DNA of 64,000 bases from Halogranum amylolyticum (GCF_900110465.1 NZ_FODV01000016.1:18464-82463), one strand, 5' to 3'; counted from the first letter of the stretch, positions 53,482 through 62,607 are shown. Numbers and translations: made by a program. The notes: generated by a model from the letters alone, not told the origin.

Positions 53482-53781
53482 ATGAGCAACCGACCAAAGA
53501 GATTGGTGCATCAGCAGACAGTTTTTGGCGACGATAGCCAACTCGAGGTAATCGAAACGAGCGTCAAAACCTCGTTCGAAGACTCCGGCGCAGAGGTCGA
53601 TCATCGCGACTGCGAGTCACGACGCGACCAACCAGCGGCGAGCGAGTTCGGCATCGACGACCGACCGGAAGTGACCCGAGCATCTGAGGGCGACCAAGCG
53701 ACGCTCTTCGCCGAGATCGACGAGAACCAACAGACGATCGCTGTCAACGAGGCGGCCGCTCGCTGCTTGTTCGAGGAGTAA
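53482..53781 (+). CDS. Small acidic protein, plasmid-type
   Basis: The 99-residue acidic product (MSNRPKRLVHQQTVFGDDSQ ... AARCLFEE) has many Glu, Asp and Gln and no visible motif. An alternative ATG in another frame five bases upstream gives only a 19-codon peptide. Similar short acidic proteins are common near haloarchaeal plasmid maintenance genes. The call rests on composition only. Confidence 0.42.
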   Translation: MSNRPKRLVHQQTVFGDDSQLEVIETSVKTSFEDSGAEVDHRDCESRRDQPAASEFGIDDRPEVTRASEGDQATLFAEIDENQQTIAVNEAAARCLFEE

Positions 53782-53886
53782 CCAACAGATCGGGGCTGGT
53801 TCCGGGGATGTTGAGTAACTCATCCCGCGGCGGTATTTGTCCGCCCCTCGTCACCCCCATGCGCCAAGATCGGTATCTAGTCTCAG

Positions 53887-54294
53887 CTACTCGTAGTAGG
53901 GTTTTCGCTCAATCACATCTGCGAAGCCGACTGACTCGCTCACATCAGTGACCTCAACAGTTACGCGTTCACCTTGTTCAGTATCAGGGATGATGAGAAC
54001 GTATCCACGATCAGTACGGGCAATGCCATCGCCCTGTTCTCCGATATCTTCGATATCAACGGTCCGCTGATCTCCTTTCTCGACCGGTGCGAAGTTCTCC
54101 CGATTCTGCACCGCTTCGTGGGTTGACGGAGTGTCATCGGTGGTGTCAGTCGCAAAGACAGCCACGCGGTGAACATCACCCACTTGGACATCGCCTGTTG
54201 TCACTTCCTCTTTCGGCACTTCGAGAACGTATGAGCCTCGCTGCTCATCTACTCGGGCGCTGAAGAGGCAAAGTAAGTCATCTGGAATTTGCAT
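53887..54294 (-). CDS. TRAM-domain protein
   Basis: The 135-residue protein has a C-terminal TRAM domain (about 72-130; RTVDIEDIGEQGDGIARTDR, GYVLIIPDTEQGERVTVEVT). This is an RNA-binding beta-barrel that in haloarchaea is widespread as a free-standing, probably RNA-chaperone-like protein. The N-terminal about 60 residues (LLCLFSARVDEQRGSYVLEV) are a second small beta domain typical of longer haloarchaeal members. The gene appears intact. Confidence 0.85.
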   Translation of the reverse strand: MQIPDDLLCLFSARVDEQRGSYVLEVPKEEVTTGDVQVGDVHRVAVFATDTTDDTPSTHEAVQNRENFAPVEKGDQRTVDIEDIGEQGDGIARTDRGYVLIIPDTEQGERVTVEVTDVSESVGFADVIERKPYYE

Positions 54295-54493
54295 ATGTAA
54301 CGCTCGTCTGTGAATCTTGTTGCTCTCTCATCTTAACCTGGTGATTAGCAGTACAGAGGACTCGTCTGCGGCAGCTTTGTGAGCTCAGAATATAGGAACC
54401 TAACCAAAGACTGAGAAACCGCTGCTCGCCGGCGAGTTTTTCTGCCCCCGAAGGGTGCGGGGCATTCCAAACTGGAGTGCTCGCGAGAAATTC

Positions 54494-55267
54494 ATGGCGA
54501 CGAGTGACTACACAGCGGTGTCGTTCGACGACTCCGACACCCGACGTGACGAGATGCACAGTATCATCAAACAGTGGATCAACGACCTTGTCGACTCCGT
54601 CGACGACGCACAAACGAGTGTAGAGTTCCAGGAGTGGCTTGACGTGCAACGACAGTTCCACGATTACTCCTACCGGAACACACTGCTCATCAAACAGCAG
54701 TGTCCCGAGGCCAGTCGCGTCGCTGGGTACCGAGCGTGGCAAGAGGAGTTTGACCGCTACGTCGAGGAAGGTGAACAAGCCATCTGGATCTGGGCACCCA
54801 TTATCACCAAGCGGTGTCCCGAGTGTGAGAACTCACCGAGCTACCACGCCAACACCGACTGTGAGTACGACGCAACACCACCTGAAGAGTGGTCGAGAGG
54901 ACTCGTCGGGTTCAGACCCGCACCGGTATTCGACATCTCGCAGACCGACGGCGAACCACTTCCCGACCTCGAGACGGCCGCGACAGGTAACGCTGGCAAT
55001 CTCGTGTCCCAGCTGACTGACGCCGCTGATGAACTTGGTGTGACGGTCCGAATTGTCCCTGAAGAGGAGTGGTCCCACGGGAGTGCACGGGGTATTTGCC
55101 AACGACTGAGCCTCATCGACGTCCAGCCACTTGTCGAGGTCAAGGATCGGGCGAACGAGGCCGACCTTGCACGGACGTTGGTTCACGAGTACGCGCACGC
55201 GCTGTTGCATTTCGAGTGTGTTGGCGACGGGAGCAACGCGACGGGAAGGCGACGAAGATTCCGGTAG
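54494..55267 (+). CDS. ArdC-like ssDNA-binding/zincin protein, C-terminally truncated
   Basis: From the ATG at 54494 the product has the ArdC N-terminal ssDNA-binding-type domain (FQEWLDVQRQFHDYSYRNTL, YRAWQEEFDRYVEEGEQAIW). A CPEC...C insertion and a metallopeptidase motif LVHEYAHALLHF (HExxH) follow. The region after the motif, which normally carries the third zinc ligand, is replaced by a short out-of-family tail (GSNATGRRRRFR). The deletion point coincides with the start of the primase fragment in another frame. ArdC proteins protect incoming plasmid DNA; activity of this truncated form is doubtful. Confidence 0.72.
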   Translation: MATSDYTAVSFDDSDTRRDEMHSIIKQWINDLVDSVDDAQTSVEFQEWLDVQRQFHDYSYRNTLLIKQQCPEASRVAGYRAWQEEFDRYVEEGEQAIWIWAPIITKRCPECENSPSYHANTDCEYDATPPEEWSRGLVGFRPAPVFDISQTDGEPLPDLETAATGNAGNLVSQLTDAADELGVTVRIVPEEEWSHGSARGICQRLSLIDVQPLVEVKDRANEADLARTLVHEYAHALLHFECVGDGSNATGRRRRFR

Positions 55268-56391
55268 TGCCTGGGGTGGGGTCGTTTGCGTCGTCAACGG
55301 ACCCCGAAACGTGGGCAGACTTCGAGACTGCAGTTGCGTATCTCGAACGTGGCCGGGCCGATGGAGTCGGCTTTGTGTTCACCGAGGAGGACCCCATCGT
55401 CGGCGTCGACCTTGACGACTGTCGTGATCCCGAGAGTGGTGACGTCGACGACGATGCACAGGACATCATCACTCGGTTGGAGTCCTACACGGAAGTGTCG
55501 CCGTCGGGAACCGGGTATCACGTCTTGATTCAGGGTGCACTACCCGACAGACGCAACCGACGAGGGAAGATCGAGTGCTACGACACAGCGCGATTCTTCA
55601 CCGTCACCGGCGACCGAGTGACAGGGACACCAACAGCGGTGTCGCAGAGACAAGACGCCCTGGAAGCAATCCACCGAGAGTACATCGCTGAAGAGTCGAC
55701 GCAAGCGACGGACACCCTGACGGGTGTAACAGAACACGAGGAGTCCTCATCCAACACCTCACTGAACGACGACACCCTCCTCGAGAAAGCGAGCAACGCC
55801 TCGAACGGAGCGAAGTTCGATCGGCTGTGGAACGGGTCGACGAGCGGCTACGACAGTAACTCGGAAGCGGACATGGCGCTGTGCTGTCTGCTGGCCTTTT
55901 GGAGCGGCGGCGACACGGCTCAGATGGACCAGCTGTTCCGCCAGTCGGGGCTGATCCGCGAGAAGTGGGACGAAGTGCACTACGCCGACGGGTCGACGTA
56001 CGGAGAGAAAACGATCGAGCGTGCGGTCGAACGGACGTCGGAGTTCTACGAACCACGGTCGAAGGCGGAGGCAGAGACTGACACACCCACCAGCGATGGC
56101 GACGACGTCGACAACACGCGTAGTCGAGCATACCTCGTGGAGAAAAATCGGTTGTTGCGAGAGCGTGTGAATAGCCTTGAGGCATCGCTCGACAAGCGAG
56201 ACGAGCGTATCGAGGAACTCGAGGCAGAAGTAGCACGGCTCACCAATGTCGATACAGCGCAGACCGGAACCTCCGATGTTGTCGACGTCGACGACGATAG
56301 ACGCACGGAGGCGACCAATGACGAGACAGAGTCAGAGACGTCGTCGCTGTGGGGACGAACGAAGCGATTGCTTGGAACAGATTCTGAGTAA
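55219..56391 (+). pseudogene. NrS-1-type primase/polymerase, N-terminally truncated
   Basis: The frame is open from CWRREQRDGKATKIPVVPG onward. It has the primase-polymerase core (DPIVGVDLDDCRDPESG, YTEVSPSGTGYHVLIQG) and the helix-bundle region (SEADMALCCLLAFWSGGDTA, MDQLFRQSGLIREKWDEVHY), then a charged coiled-coil tail ending RLLGTDSE. Phage/plasmid NrS-1-like enzymes prime and copy DNA. No start codon or N-terminus precedes the fragment, because a deletion joined it to the ArdC-like gene. The acidic active-site residues (VDLDD) remain. Confidence 0.7.
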
Positions 56392-56414
56392 CTCCACGAT
56401 AGCGCCCACAGACG

Positions 56415-56421
56415 TTTAAGT
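56415..56421 (+). promoter_or_regulatory. TATA box of the toxin-antitoxin pair
   Basis: TTTAAGT is centred about 27 bases before the antitoxin ATG at 56445, consistent with a leaderless start. Confidence 0.5.
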
Positions 56422-56444
56422 TACCACAGCGCAATCCTTTAGCT

Positions 56445-56696
56445 ATGGCCACGGATCTCACCGAACGGGTGCAAGAAATCGCCGAAGCGCGGGGCCTCCC
56501 CGAGTCAGAGATCCTCGAACAGGCGTTAGAACGCGGCGTCGAAGATCTCTGGGTCGACCTCGTCCTCTCGCGATACGTGAACGACGAAATCGACCGCGAA
56601 ACAGCGATTGGTCTCGTCGGCCGTGACCGTGTCAAGCGGGCAGAGCGGGAGTTACAGGCCGTCGAAGACGACGTTCGGTGGGGACTGAATGCGTGA
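56445..56696 (+). CDS. Antitoxin of a PIN-type toxin-antitoxin pair
   Basis: The 83-residue product has an N-terminal helix-turn segment (RVQEIAEARGLPESEILEQA). Its UPF0175/VapB-like C-terminal module (SRYVNDEIDRETAIGLVGRD, RVKRAERELQAVEDDV) is related in pattern to the antitoxin at 18732. Its TGA overlaps the GTG start of the toxin gene. It has its own promoter box and probably represses the pair. Confidence 0.75.
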   Translation: MATDLTERVQEIAEARGLPESEILEQALERGVEDLWVDLVLSRYVNDEIDRETAIGLVGRDRVKRAERELQAVEDDVRWGLNA

Positions 56697-57157
56697 TTCT
56701 CGCGGTTGCTGATGCAGGCCCCGTTATTCACCTCGATGAGATAGACGCACTTGCGTTGCTCTCGGCCATCGATGAATTACTGATTCCACAGACCGTCTAC
56801 CAAGAGGTTGAGGCAGGCACGGTTCCACCTGCGCTCGAATCCGTTGAGTACGAACTCGTCGAGAGCGACGCAACTAACCTTGACGTCGATTTGGACCCTG
56901 GTGAAACAGCTGCACTCGCGGTCGCATCTGAACGCGCTGCAGTACTCCTGACGGACGACCTGGCAGCGCGAGACGCTGCGAACGACCGTGATGTCGAAGT
57001 ACATGGATCGATTGGTGTTCTCGTACTCGTATACGCCCGTGGAGAACTCGAGAAGGCAGAAGCGGCCGAGCTGATGCGGGCACTTCAGACCGAAACGAGT
57101 CTGTTCATCACTGACGCTGTCGTTGAGCAAGGTATTGCACTGCTCGATGAAACGTAG
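56693..57157 (+). CDS. PIN-domain toxin (DUF3368/VapC-like)
   Basis: The 154-residue PIN protein starts at the GTG at 56693 (ILAVADAGPVIHLDEIDALA), overlapping the antitoxin stop. A GTG five codons upstream is possible. The first Asp (VADAGP), the Glu region (IPQTVYQEVEAG) and the later Asp pair (VLLTDDLAARDAANDR) preserve the catalytic acidic residues of a Mg-dependent RNase. GSIGVLVLVYARG is the typical DUF3368 strand. Unlike the pair at 18732-19687, this toxin is complete. Confidence 0.8.
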   Translation: MILAVADAGPVIHLDEIDALALLSAIDELLIPQTVYQEVEAGTVPPALESVEYELVESDATNLDVDLDPGETAALAVASERAAVLLTDDLAARDAANDRDVEVHGSIGVLVLVYARGELEKAEAAELMRALQTETSLFITDAVVEQGIALLDET

Positions 57158-57204
57158 CGTGAGCAACCATTAGAGCAAGTCCGGCAACGGAAACAAGGGA
57201 CACG

Positions 57205-57348
57205 ATGAGTGAGAGAATAGCGGCCTTGTGGAAGCAAGCGATGGAAGCCGAGAGTGACGCAGCCGAAGTGCAAGCACAGCTCGCGGAACTCAACCACGAA
57301 CTGCAGTGGGATCGCGAAACCTTGCGTGAAGACAGTTTGTCCGACTGA
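57205..57348 (+). CDS. Small helical protein (47 aa)
   Basis: MSERIAALWKQAMEAESDAA followed by a charged helical segment. It lies 47 bases after the toxin on the same strand. Composition is acidic and the amphipathic pattern regular. No family is recognised. Confidence 0.4.
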   Translation: MSERIAALWKQAMEAESDAAEVQAQLAELNHELQWDRETLREDSLSD

Positions 57349-57396
57349 ACACCGTAGGTATCGGAAGCGAACAGGTACACCAAGACACTGACCAGG

Positions 57397-57905
57397 CTAA
57401 ACTTCAGTCCCCGGTGTGAACTCGGTCAACTCTTCGATTCGGCGTTCGAGTGCCTCGACTTCCTCGCGTAACTGCTCGGCTTCCGGATCGTCACTTGCAG
57501 TGAGTCGATCTTTCAGCCCTTGGAGTCGCGTTTGCTTGTGTTCGTCGTCGACGTCGGCTTTCCGGACGTACGCCCGTTCTTCGATATCGTACACTGCCGA
57601 CTCCGAACGGTCGGTCACGTCGAGTGCCTCATCGACTTTCCCGCGATCGACATCCAAAACCTGTTCGCGAGGGACCCTGCGTCTTCGAGAACACGCAGCA
57701 CGTCCTTGTCGTCCTTGAGGCTACGATTACGTCGCGTTGTTCGTTGGACGGATCCGTACTGACCGTGGACGGGCTGGTCGTGATGGAGTCGGTCAAGCAG
57801 GAGTTCCCGGACCGACTGACGGAGGTCACCAGCGTTGCGCTGGACATCCGAACACAGCGTGTAGAGATTGATGACTACTCTGTTCGAAGCCGAGAACTGT
57901 TTTGA
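57397..57905 (-). pseudogene. Decayed haloarchaeal gene, paralogue of 32027-32436
   Basis: The minus strand reads VINLYTLCSDVQRNAGDLRQ ... NRSLKDDKDVLRVLEDAGSL. It shifts frame at about 57,665 and continues VLDVDRGKVDEALDVTDRSE, AVYDIEERAYVRKADVDDEH and a helical tail. The 5' end is lost where the HalOD1 gene begins on the other strand. Compared with the copy at 32 kb, this one retains the C-terminal coiled-coil-like tail (EQLREEVEALERRIEELTEF). The function is unknown. Confidence 0.58.
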
Positions 57906-58246
57906 TGATCCGAGTGAAATACGGCAGCTGTTTCACTTCTCTCGTACTACGCGATCGTATGGAGTACGATATCGGGATGGACGAACCGGTGAGCATGGCC
58001 GTGATCCGAGCGGTGAGTGCCGTTGAAGGACGAGACCCACTCTCCCTCCCACCGCTCGCGAACGTCATCGATACCGATGCGTTAGATGCCCTGTTCAACC
58101 CCCGATGTGACGGCACGGCACGAACCGGTGGACGGCTCTCGTTCGTCTATAGCAACTGTCGGTTCACCATCGACAACGGGGAGTATCTCACGTTCCAACT
58201 GCTCGAAAATCGTTCCTCCCCAGACGAGTACTCACGACGGGGATAG
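57902..58246 (+). CDS. HalOD1 output-domain protein
   Basis: The C-terminal about 95 residues match the haloarchaeal output domain HalOD1: DEPVSMAVIRAVSAVEGRDP, LSLPPLANVIDTDALDALF, LSFVYSNCRFTIDNGEYLTF. This domain is thought to act as the effector part of haloarchaeal signalling systems. The first 19 residues are atypical; the internal ATG at 57959 (MEYDIGMDEP) is the more likely start. The gene abuts the truncated end of the opposite-strand pseudogene, so its upstream region was probably rearranged. Confidence 0.78.
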   Translation: MMIRVKYGSCFTSLVLRDRMEYDIGMDEPVSMAVIRAVSAVEGRDPLSLPPLANVIDTDALDALFNPRCDGTARTGGRLSFVYSNCRFTIDNGEYLTFQLLENRSSPDEYSRRG

Positions 58247-58289
58247 CGGATACACTACGTGCCGGTGGTCCGAACCATCTCACAGGGGC

Positions 58290-59093
58290 TCAGGAAGCTG
58301 GGTCACGAACGGGTATGAGACCCTGAGCCATGAGCCGGCGAGCAATCACAACGAGCCCGTTCCCGAACCCTTCGCCGAAAATCGCTTGTTCCTCCTTTGT
58401 CTCGGGCATAATCGAACTCACCAAGATCGACCCACGGTCAACCAACAGAAGCCGACCGATTGCCGTGTCATCTTCGGTGGCGTTCTCGCCGTGCAACCAT
58501 TCCAGGCCCGAAACGAACGTCATGGCGGCCGGCACAGCCGCGTGAACCTCCTCTTGCAGTGACGGCGTCAACGTCCCGATGATCAACTCGATGTCGTCCT
58601 CAACCTCGTTGAGGGTCTCGATGAGATCCTCTGTCAACAGCGATTCATCACCGATAACGAGCACGATCTCGTCCGTCGCCGTCCCGATGAGTTGCTCCGT
58701 CCGGTTCTCGATCGCGTCCTGCCCGGCCATTGACCACACTTCTTGGACGGACGACTCATCGTCCTCATCCACGATTTCGACCGTCGCGAGGGCATCGTGA
58801 AGGCGCTCGACACGCTCCTCGTACTGGTCGCGGAGCGTTTCGGTTGCCTCCTCCAGCGAGACTGCACGAAACTGCTGTGGACTCGAATGCTGAATTTCGA
58901 CCAGCCCCTGGGCCTCGAGGACTCGTATCGCATCATAGACCCGAGTCCGGGGAACCTCAGTTAGATCGCTGAGTTTCTTGGCGGTACCCGTATTGAGACG
59001 AGTCAATCCGACGAAGCATCGGGCCTCGTATTCTTTCAAACCGAGTTGTTGGAGGACCTCGATTGCTTCCTCCACGTTTGCCTCTGTATCCAT
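58290..59093 (-). CDS. TrmB-family transcriptional regulator
   Basis: The 267-residue product from the ATG at 59093 has an N-terminal TrmB winged helix (LKEYEARCFVGLTRLNTGTA, LTEVPRTRVYDAIRVLEAQG, about 18-75) and a coiled-coil linker. Its C-terminal domain (WSMAGQDAIENRTEQLIGTA, IVLVIGDESLLTEDLIETL) is typical of the haloarchaeal subgroup, not of sugar-binding TrmB. A related N-terminal fragment lies divergently at 59481. The target is unknown. Confidence 0.85.
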   Translation of the reverse strand: MDTEANVEEAIEVLQQLGLKEYEARCFVGLTRLNTGTAKKLSDLTEVPRTRVYDAIRVLEAQGLVEIQHSSPQQFRAVSLEEATETLRDQYEERVERLHDALATVEIVDEDDESSVQEVWSMAGQDAIENRTEQLIGTATDEIVLVIGDESLLTEDLIETLNEVEDDIELIIGTLTPSLQEEVHAAVPAAMTFVSGLEWLHGENATEDDTAIGRLLLVDRGSILVSSIMPETKEEQAIFGEGFGNGLVVIARRLMAQGLIPVRDPAS

Positions 59094-59480
59094 GTGTCCC
59101 AACCTCCTGGGGAGTCCCAGGCGTTCACTACTTATTCTCTCCCGTGACGGATAGGTATTGTCACTCCCGATATGACGGCCTGTCGTCTCGGTATTGCTAA
59201 TCGCTGGTCTGAAAGTGATTTCCAGTCCCTTCTCATGGACTCGCTGCTATCGGTGTAACAATTATAGAGACAACAATAGACTCACTGGATTCACTATATG
59301 AGTGTCCAAGAAATCCGATAGCGACATTGTAACCCGTTTAATCACAAAAGAGATATACGGAATGGGGGATAAGCATTTAACCGGCACGTAGGCCAGTTCT
59401 GTGTCCCAACCACATTACGCTGCGTGTCGGTTCGGCCACCTTACGTGGCCGATTTCGTGTGACTGGACAGAAGAAACACA
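59094..59480. other. Intergenic region with a strong hairpin
   Basis: There is no gene here. TCGGCCAC-CTTAC-GTGGCCGA (59432-59452) is a perfect 8-base stem 29 bases before the ATG at 59481. It could be a regulator-binding palindrome or a 5' structure. Confidence 0.4.
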
Positions 59481-59675
59481 ATGAGTATCGATCCAATCGA
59501 GGACCAACAGTCTGCAGCGGTCGAGCAACTCGAACGGTTCGGGTTGAGTGCCTACGCCGCACGGACGTTCGTCGAACTCATATCTACACTAACGTCCGGA
59601 GGCAGATACGTCACCGGCCCCAGTCCTCGGCATAGACTGCTCGCGCTCGCCAACCGTACCGATACCCCGCCGTAA
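59481..59675 (+). pseudogene. TrmB-type regulator, N-terminal fragment
   Basis: AVEQLERFGLSAYAARTFVE is the characteristic first helix pair of haloarchaeal TrmB regulators. Homology stops after about 35 residues; the rest of the frame (to 59675) is unrelated, overlapping another remnant on the minus strand. The truncation is therefore a rearrangement junction near 59,585. Confidence 0.55.
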
Positions 59676-59850
59676 TTCGAGTGCGCTCGCGTACTCGGCC
59701 TGCAGAGCATCCCGACGATTGCGCCGTCCTCCTCGACGAGGGCGTACGACGTTTTCGCAGTGCCGAGTTCGACGAGTGCGTCGAAGGCGTCCGCCGTCGC
59801 CTGCACGGCTTCTTTCGCGCACGGACCAGTCAGCACGGCGTGCTCTGTGG
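59588..59850 (-). pseudogene. Unidentified coding remnant
   Basis: The minus-strand frame AVLTGPCAKEAVQATADAFD ... LGTAKTSYALVEEDGAIVGM looks like genuine protein sequence without a proper start or end. It abuts the TrmB fragment. The family is not recognised. Confidence 0.3.
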
Positions 59851-60039
59851 CGCGGAATACGGGTCGATCTCTTGCGTCCCATGCTTACTTCACGCTCTTC
59901 TGAGATAGCAGCGTTTCCATCGAGTCAGCAAACGCTGGATATTGGATTCAAACCCCGTCGAGTGGAAACCCCGGTACAGTAAGTGGGCAATTCGCACTCG
60001 ACTCGAATCCGATGAGCCAGTGCATAATTACAGATCAAC

Positions 60040-60164
60040 GGCTCTGTTGAATCCCTTCAGCGTTGACATTCGGGAGGGGCGCTCTTCCCCTCGGTTTTAC
60101 TGACTGCAGTTAGAAACTAGCTTCTCAGAAAATCGCAAGACAGCGAGAGGTTTTCAACAAAGCC
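60040..60164. mobile_element. 125-base MITE-like element with IS5-group ends
   Basis: GGCTCTGTTGAATCC at the left and GGTTTTCAACAAAGCC at the right form an imperfect inverted repeat matching the IS5-type element at 45042-45057. No coding capacity lies between. It may be mobilised by the IS5 transposase at 44184. It lies directly upstream of, or inside, the 5' end of the next gene. Confidence 0.55.
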
Positions 60165-60203
60165 GGCGCGTTCTCAATTGGACCAGTGGACGAGAAGTCC
60201 CGG

Positions 60204-60554
60204 ATGGAAGCGTACACTGAACTGTTCGAGGGTGACGACCCCCTCCTCTCCCCCGAAGAGGTGCAACTGCTCGATGCGCTCGACTCCGAACTGGAGCGGG
60301 AGGGCGGCGATGGTGTCTGGGGAACCGATCGGTACGGCATTCACACGGCGGGGACCTCGAGTTCGGATACCTCACTCGGTGTGGTCTGCGTGTATCATCC
60401 GCAGATCACCAAAGATTCTGTCCTCCGAGGGGCCGACGAACTCGACGACGAGACCGAAGAGCGACTCAACGCTGCACTCTGGCAATACAGCGAGCGCGTC
60501 GCGACACTCATCGAAACGAAACTCGACGAGTTCGTCCGTCAGGCCCAGCGGTAA
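60204..60554 (+). CDS. Conserved haloarchaeal protein
   Basis: The 116-residue acidic protein from the ATG at 60204 (MEAYTELFEGDDPLLSPEEV) has GTDRYGIHTAGTSSSDTSLG and VCVYHPQITKDSVLRGADEL. A GTG at 60186 would add six residues. The MITE-like element ends 39 bases upstream, so the native promoter and perhaps the first residues may be lost. No function is recognised. Confidence 0.58.
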   Translation: MEAYTELFEGDDPLLSPEEVQLLDALDSELEREGGDGVWGTDRYGIHTAGTSSSDTSLGVVCVYHPQITKDSVLRGADELDDETEERLNAALWQYSERVATLIETKLDEFVRQAQR

Positions 60555-60638
60555 GCCCCGATCAGATCCACTTCGGGTGATCGCGCACATCTATCTGGAT
60601 CCAGCTAGAGTGCCCTGCCGTCGACAGCGCGGCGGAGA

Positions 60639-60913
60639 TTACACGCTTGCGACGGACTCGTTCATGAATGCGAACGCCATCTCCTTCGCTGTCTCCAGGT
60701 CGACGGCGGTTCCAAGGTCGCCGTCCCGCCCGAGTGATGCACGCTGTATTTCCAGACGTTCTCTCCGTCGATGACTTCATTAATGTACACTGCACTTCTG
60801 GTGTGTTCCTGGCGATAGCGAACCGTAGTGTAGTCTCGACCCATGACTTCGTCGTGTGTCGTCCGCTCGGTTTCCAGCACCAAACCTGTCGGGAGGTTCT
60901 GTTCAGAAGTCAT
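60639..60913 (-). pseudogene. Small haloarchaeal gene with C-terminal frameshift
   Basis: It starts MTSEQNLPTGLVLETERTTH and reads VRYRQEHTRSAVYINEVIDG and WKYSVHHSGG. At a G-rich GGGCGGGAC the frame shifts; the next frame continues sensibly as GDLGTAVDLETAKEMAFAFM and NESVASV to the TAA at 60639. An indel near 60,735 thus splits an about 90-residue protein. The start overlaps the stop of the SPFH gene by four bases, so it was the second gene of that operon. Confidence 0.55.
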
Positions 60914-62013
60914 GCTCCGTCACCGGCGTGGGCGGCACCCTCGGGTGCCCCGTCCTTGACCGCCTTGGCCTGTTGCTCTAGCTCCTCGATGTCCAACTCA
61001 GCGGCCTGGTCGATTTCGCCGAGGATCTCCCTGATATCGTCGAGCCCGATGAGTTCGCGCGTCTCGGCGTCGAATTGCAGGCTGTCTAGCTGGTGTCCGT
61101 TGGCCGCCACGTCACTGCCCGTGAGGTGCTTGCCGTAGCGACCCACCAGCGAGGTGAGTTCCTGCGGGAGGACGAACGTCGTCGACTCGCCCTGCCCGAT
61201 CGCCTCGAGCGTGTCCATCCCTTTATCGATGATGGCGCGTTCGCCCATCGACTCAGCGGATTTCGCGCGCAGCACCGTCGAGATCGCGTCGCCCTGTGCC
61301 TCGAGGATCTGGCTCTGTTTTTCGCCCTGCGCTCGAATGATGTTCGACTGCTTGTCTCCTTCGGCTTTCTCGACGGCACTCCGGCGTTCGCCCTGTGCTT
61401 CGAGGATCGTGGCCCGGCGTCTCCGCTCCGCGCCGGTTTGCTGTTCCATCGCTTGCTGCACCTCCTGGCTGGGGTTGACCTCCCGAACCTCGACTGACTC
61501 GACGCGAATCCCCCATTCGTCGGTGGGTTCGTCTAGTTCCTTGCGGATGCGAGCGTTGATCTCCTGGCGCTTGTTCAGCGTGTCGTCCAGTTCCATGTCG
61601 CCGATTACCGCCCGGAGCGTGGTCTGGGCGAGGTTCGAGACTGCCGTCTTGTAGTCTTCGACCTCGAGGAAGGCCTTCTTCGCATCCATCACGCGGAGGT
61701 AGACGACGGCATCCGCTGTCACAGGCGAGTTGTCCCGCGTGATCGCCTCCTGTCGGGGCACGTCCATTGTCTGGGTACGCATGTCAAACGTGTACGTGCG
61801 CGAGACGAACGGGGGGATGAAGTTGATTCCCGGTTCGAGCAAGCCGCGGTACTCGCCGAACACGGTGAGCGCCTGTTTATCGTAGGCATCGACGATCCGC
61901 ACCATCTGCCAGACCGTTACCACTGCCAGCACCAGTACGAGCAGGCCAACGATCGTGAATACAGGAGTGGCAATCTGCAGTGGGGCCGAGTCGTACATGT
62001 GTTCCACATTCAC
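60910..62013 (-). CDS. SPFH/Band 7 (stomatin-like) membrane protein
   Basis: The 367-residue product has an N-terminal membrane helix (about 17-40) and a Band 7/SPFH domain (about 42-200; GEYRGLLEPGINFIPPFVSR, TMDVPRQEAITRDNSPVTAD, EWGIRVESVEVREVNPSQEV). An Ala/Glu-rich coiled coil (about 200-260; RRRATILEAQGERRSAVEKA) and an acidic tail follow. Stomatin-like proteins oligomerise on the membrane and scaffold microdomains, often with an NfeD protease, which is not seen here. An internal ATG at 61998 is an alternative start. Confidence 0.88.
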   Translation of the reverse strand: MNVEHMYDSAPLQIATPVFTIVGLLVLVLAVVTVWQMVRIVDAYDKQALTVFGEYRGLLEPGINFIPPFVSRTYTFDMRTQTMDVPRQEAITRDNSPVTADAVVYLRVMDAKKAFLEVEDYKTAVSNLAQTTLRAVIGDMELDDTLNKRQEINARIRKELDEPTDEWGIRVESVEVREVNPSQEVQQAMEQQTGAERRRRATILEAQGERRSAVEKAEGDKQSNIIRAQGEKQSQILEAQGDAISTVLRAKSAESMGERAIIDKGMDTLEAIGQGESTTFVLPQELTSLVGRYGKHLTGSDVAANGHQLDSLQFDAETRELIGLDDIREILGEIDQAAELDIEELEQQAKAVKDGAPEGAAHAGDGA

Positions 62014-62175
62014 TCCGTGGCTGTATCAAAGGACGATATTTTCAGATGCATCCGATTTTTCATTATGTGAGTTACAAACCCGGCCAGGGCAGGGCTGGCA
62101 AAGCGAACTTCGACAATCCACTCACAACCCTGTATGGACGGAGAACACTTGAGGTGTGATAGCATATGATACGAT

Positions 62176-62469
62176 ATGTCGGCGACGGATTCGATCAGCG
62201 TCGGGGTGTTGAGCCTGCACAATAGCAAAGAGACGAAAGCGATCCTCAATGCAGTCGAGGATCTCGGACACGAGCCAGTCTGGCTGCGCGAAGAGAACAG
62301 CACCATCCGAATCCACTCCAACCATGTCAATCCGGAACCCGCTGTCGATGTGCTCGTCAACCGACTCCTCCTGACGAACACTGACCTCCCTGAGGAACAA
62401 CTGGGATTACTCCAGAGCTATGCTCAGTACCTCACAAAGCATCCTCGGCTAGCTGTTTCTGAAGCCTGA
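62176..62469 (+). pseudogene. RimK-like ATP-grasp ligase, N-terminal fragment
   Basis: VGVLSLHNSKETKAILNAVE and NPEPAVDVLVNRLLLTNTDL are the N-terminal preATP-grasp part of haloarchaeal RimK-type glutamate ligases. After about 80 residues the frame runs into unrelated sequence and stops; intact proteins are about 290 residues. The missing ATP-binding part was removed where the transposase remnant begins. Confidence 0.65.
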
Positions 62470-62607
62470 GTTCTGTGGCGGAGCGGTTGCACTGGCGGTC
62501 TCGACGAGAGAATCTTGGGCGAACCGACGGAGAGCCGTCGCTGTCGGCGGCGGCTGCCGCCGACGCGACAGCGTCGCCACTCCCGCTGGAGGCTGTCTGG
62601 GTGGTGA

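Noticed and set aside
53482..56391. A replication origin near the primase-like gene
   Set aside because: No Orc1/Cdc6 or intact Rep gene and no cluster of origin-type repeats could be seen.
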